A DNA stretch of 5,570 nucleotides from NCBI GenBank assembly GCA_024276255.1, contig JAJRXO010000607.1:1-5570 (forward strand), read 5' to 3'. This DNA comes from Chloroflexota bacterium. Lineage in GTDB: Bacteria; Chloroflexota; Anaerolineae; J102. This document shows, piece after piece, positions 5,175 to 5,570 of the stretch. The notes under the pieces are model-generated. The model worked only from the letters and a program-made list of their open reading frames with translations, did not search any database and was not told the DNA's origin. Each line of letters starts with the position of its first letter. Position 1 is the stretch's first letter. The position numbers and the translations under genes are program-made.

Positions 5175-5570
5175 GTGGGACGCACCATAAGTTGAGTCGG
5201 CTCAGAGATGGAGGGAATTTGACGACCGGGAATTGCGTCGTGATGCAGGGGCCAGCGCAACTCGACCCGTGTGCCGCTGCCCGGCCGGGACGTCACCGTC
5301 ACCCGGCCGCCCAGGCGTGCAGCCCGCGCCCGCATGATACGCAGTCCAAAGTGCGTGTTGCCATTGGATGGAGGCCTGTCGGGGTCGAAGCCGCAGCCGT
5401 CATCCTCGATATGGATGAACGCTTCGTCTCCTGCCTGCTGCAAGCTGATCATGATGTTGTCTGCCCGGGCATGCTTTCGGGCATTCTGCACCGCTTCCTG
5501 CACAACATGCATTATCTGTACAGCATCCTGGTCAGAAAGCCACACGGGCTCATGCCAGCGATCCTCGAAA
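5171..5570 (-). CDS. NarX/DegS-type sensor histidine kinase, C-terminal ATPase domain only (N-terminus outside window)
   Basis: Partial sensor kinase. About 133 codons are visible and the frame is still open at the window end (FEDRWHEPVWLS...), so the apparent GTG start at 5545 is not real. The part present is the GHKL/HATPase_c domain: N-box QEAVQNARKHA (Asn near 5483-5485), G1 box DDGCGF (5404-5387), HFGL (5353-5342) and G2-like RPGSGTRVEL. The QEAxxNxxKHA pattern is typical of HPK7/HisKA_3 kinases such as NarX, DegS and LiaS, which pair with LuxR-type regulators like the one next door. The phospho-acceptor histidine and all sensing domains lie beyond 5570, so membrane attachment and signal cannot be judged. 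A tail of about 24 residues follows the ATPase core. The stop TGA overlaps the regulator ATG by four bases, indicating one operon and a cognate pair. Confidence 0.92.
   Translation of the reverse strand, partial: FEDRWHEPVWLSDQDAVQIMHVVQEAVQNARKHARADNIMISLQQAGDEAFIHIEDDGCGFDPDRPPSNGNTHFGLRIMRARAARLGGRVTVTSRPGSGTRVELRWPLHHDAIPGRQIPSISEPTQLMVRPT

Overview
The window reads almost entirely on the minus strand and holds the start of a respiratory nitrate reductase (or NarG-type nitrite oxidoreductase) locus together with its regulators. In transcription order, from high to low coordinates, it contains: the C-terminal ATPase part of a NarX/DegS-type histidine kinase (cut by the window end), a complete NarL/LuxR-type response regulator, a 293-bp non-coding region, a small protein that looks like a receiver domain without its phosphorylation residues, a membrane-anchored diheme cytochrome c, and about 80% of narG (cut at position 1).

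Organism: the base composition is moderately GC-rich, Shine-Dalgarno sequences are very strong, and narG has a 'HGVNCTGGC...EPRGCQRG' style N-terminus preceded by a diheme cytochrome c gene. That arrangement recalls the Thermus narC-narG order and the cytochrome c-nxrA order of Nitrobacter/Nitrolancea-type loci. Together with ACAAGTA-type short repeats in the intergenic region, this suggests a Chloroflexota bacterium (Anaerolineae/Caldilinea-like). This is an inference from family resemblance recalled from memory, not a search result.

Layout: 5570-5171 kinase; 5174-4509 regulator, overlapping the kinase by ATGA; 4508-4216 intergenic, with an 8-bp periodic repeat, competing inverted-repeat arms and several small palindromes; 4215-3841 pseudo-receiver; 3835-2969 cytochrome; 2958-1 narG. 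The last three genes are 5 and 10 bp apart. The Shine-Dalgarno sequence of each of the latter two overlaps the stop codon of the gene before it, so they look like one translationally linked operon.

How it works together (inference): the kinase-regulator pair would sense a respiratory signal (nitrate, nitrite, oxygen or redox) and control the downstream operon through the intergenic region. NarG would carry the Mo-bisMGD active site on the cytoplasmic side, with NarH, NarJ and NarI expected past position 1. The cytochrome, on the outer face of the membrane, would connect the enzyme to quinol or cytochrome pools. The least described element is the stand-alone pseudo-receiver, encoded as the first gene of the structural operon.
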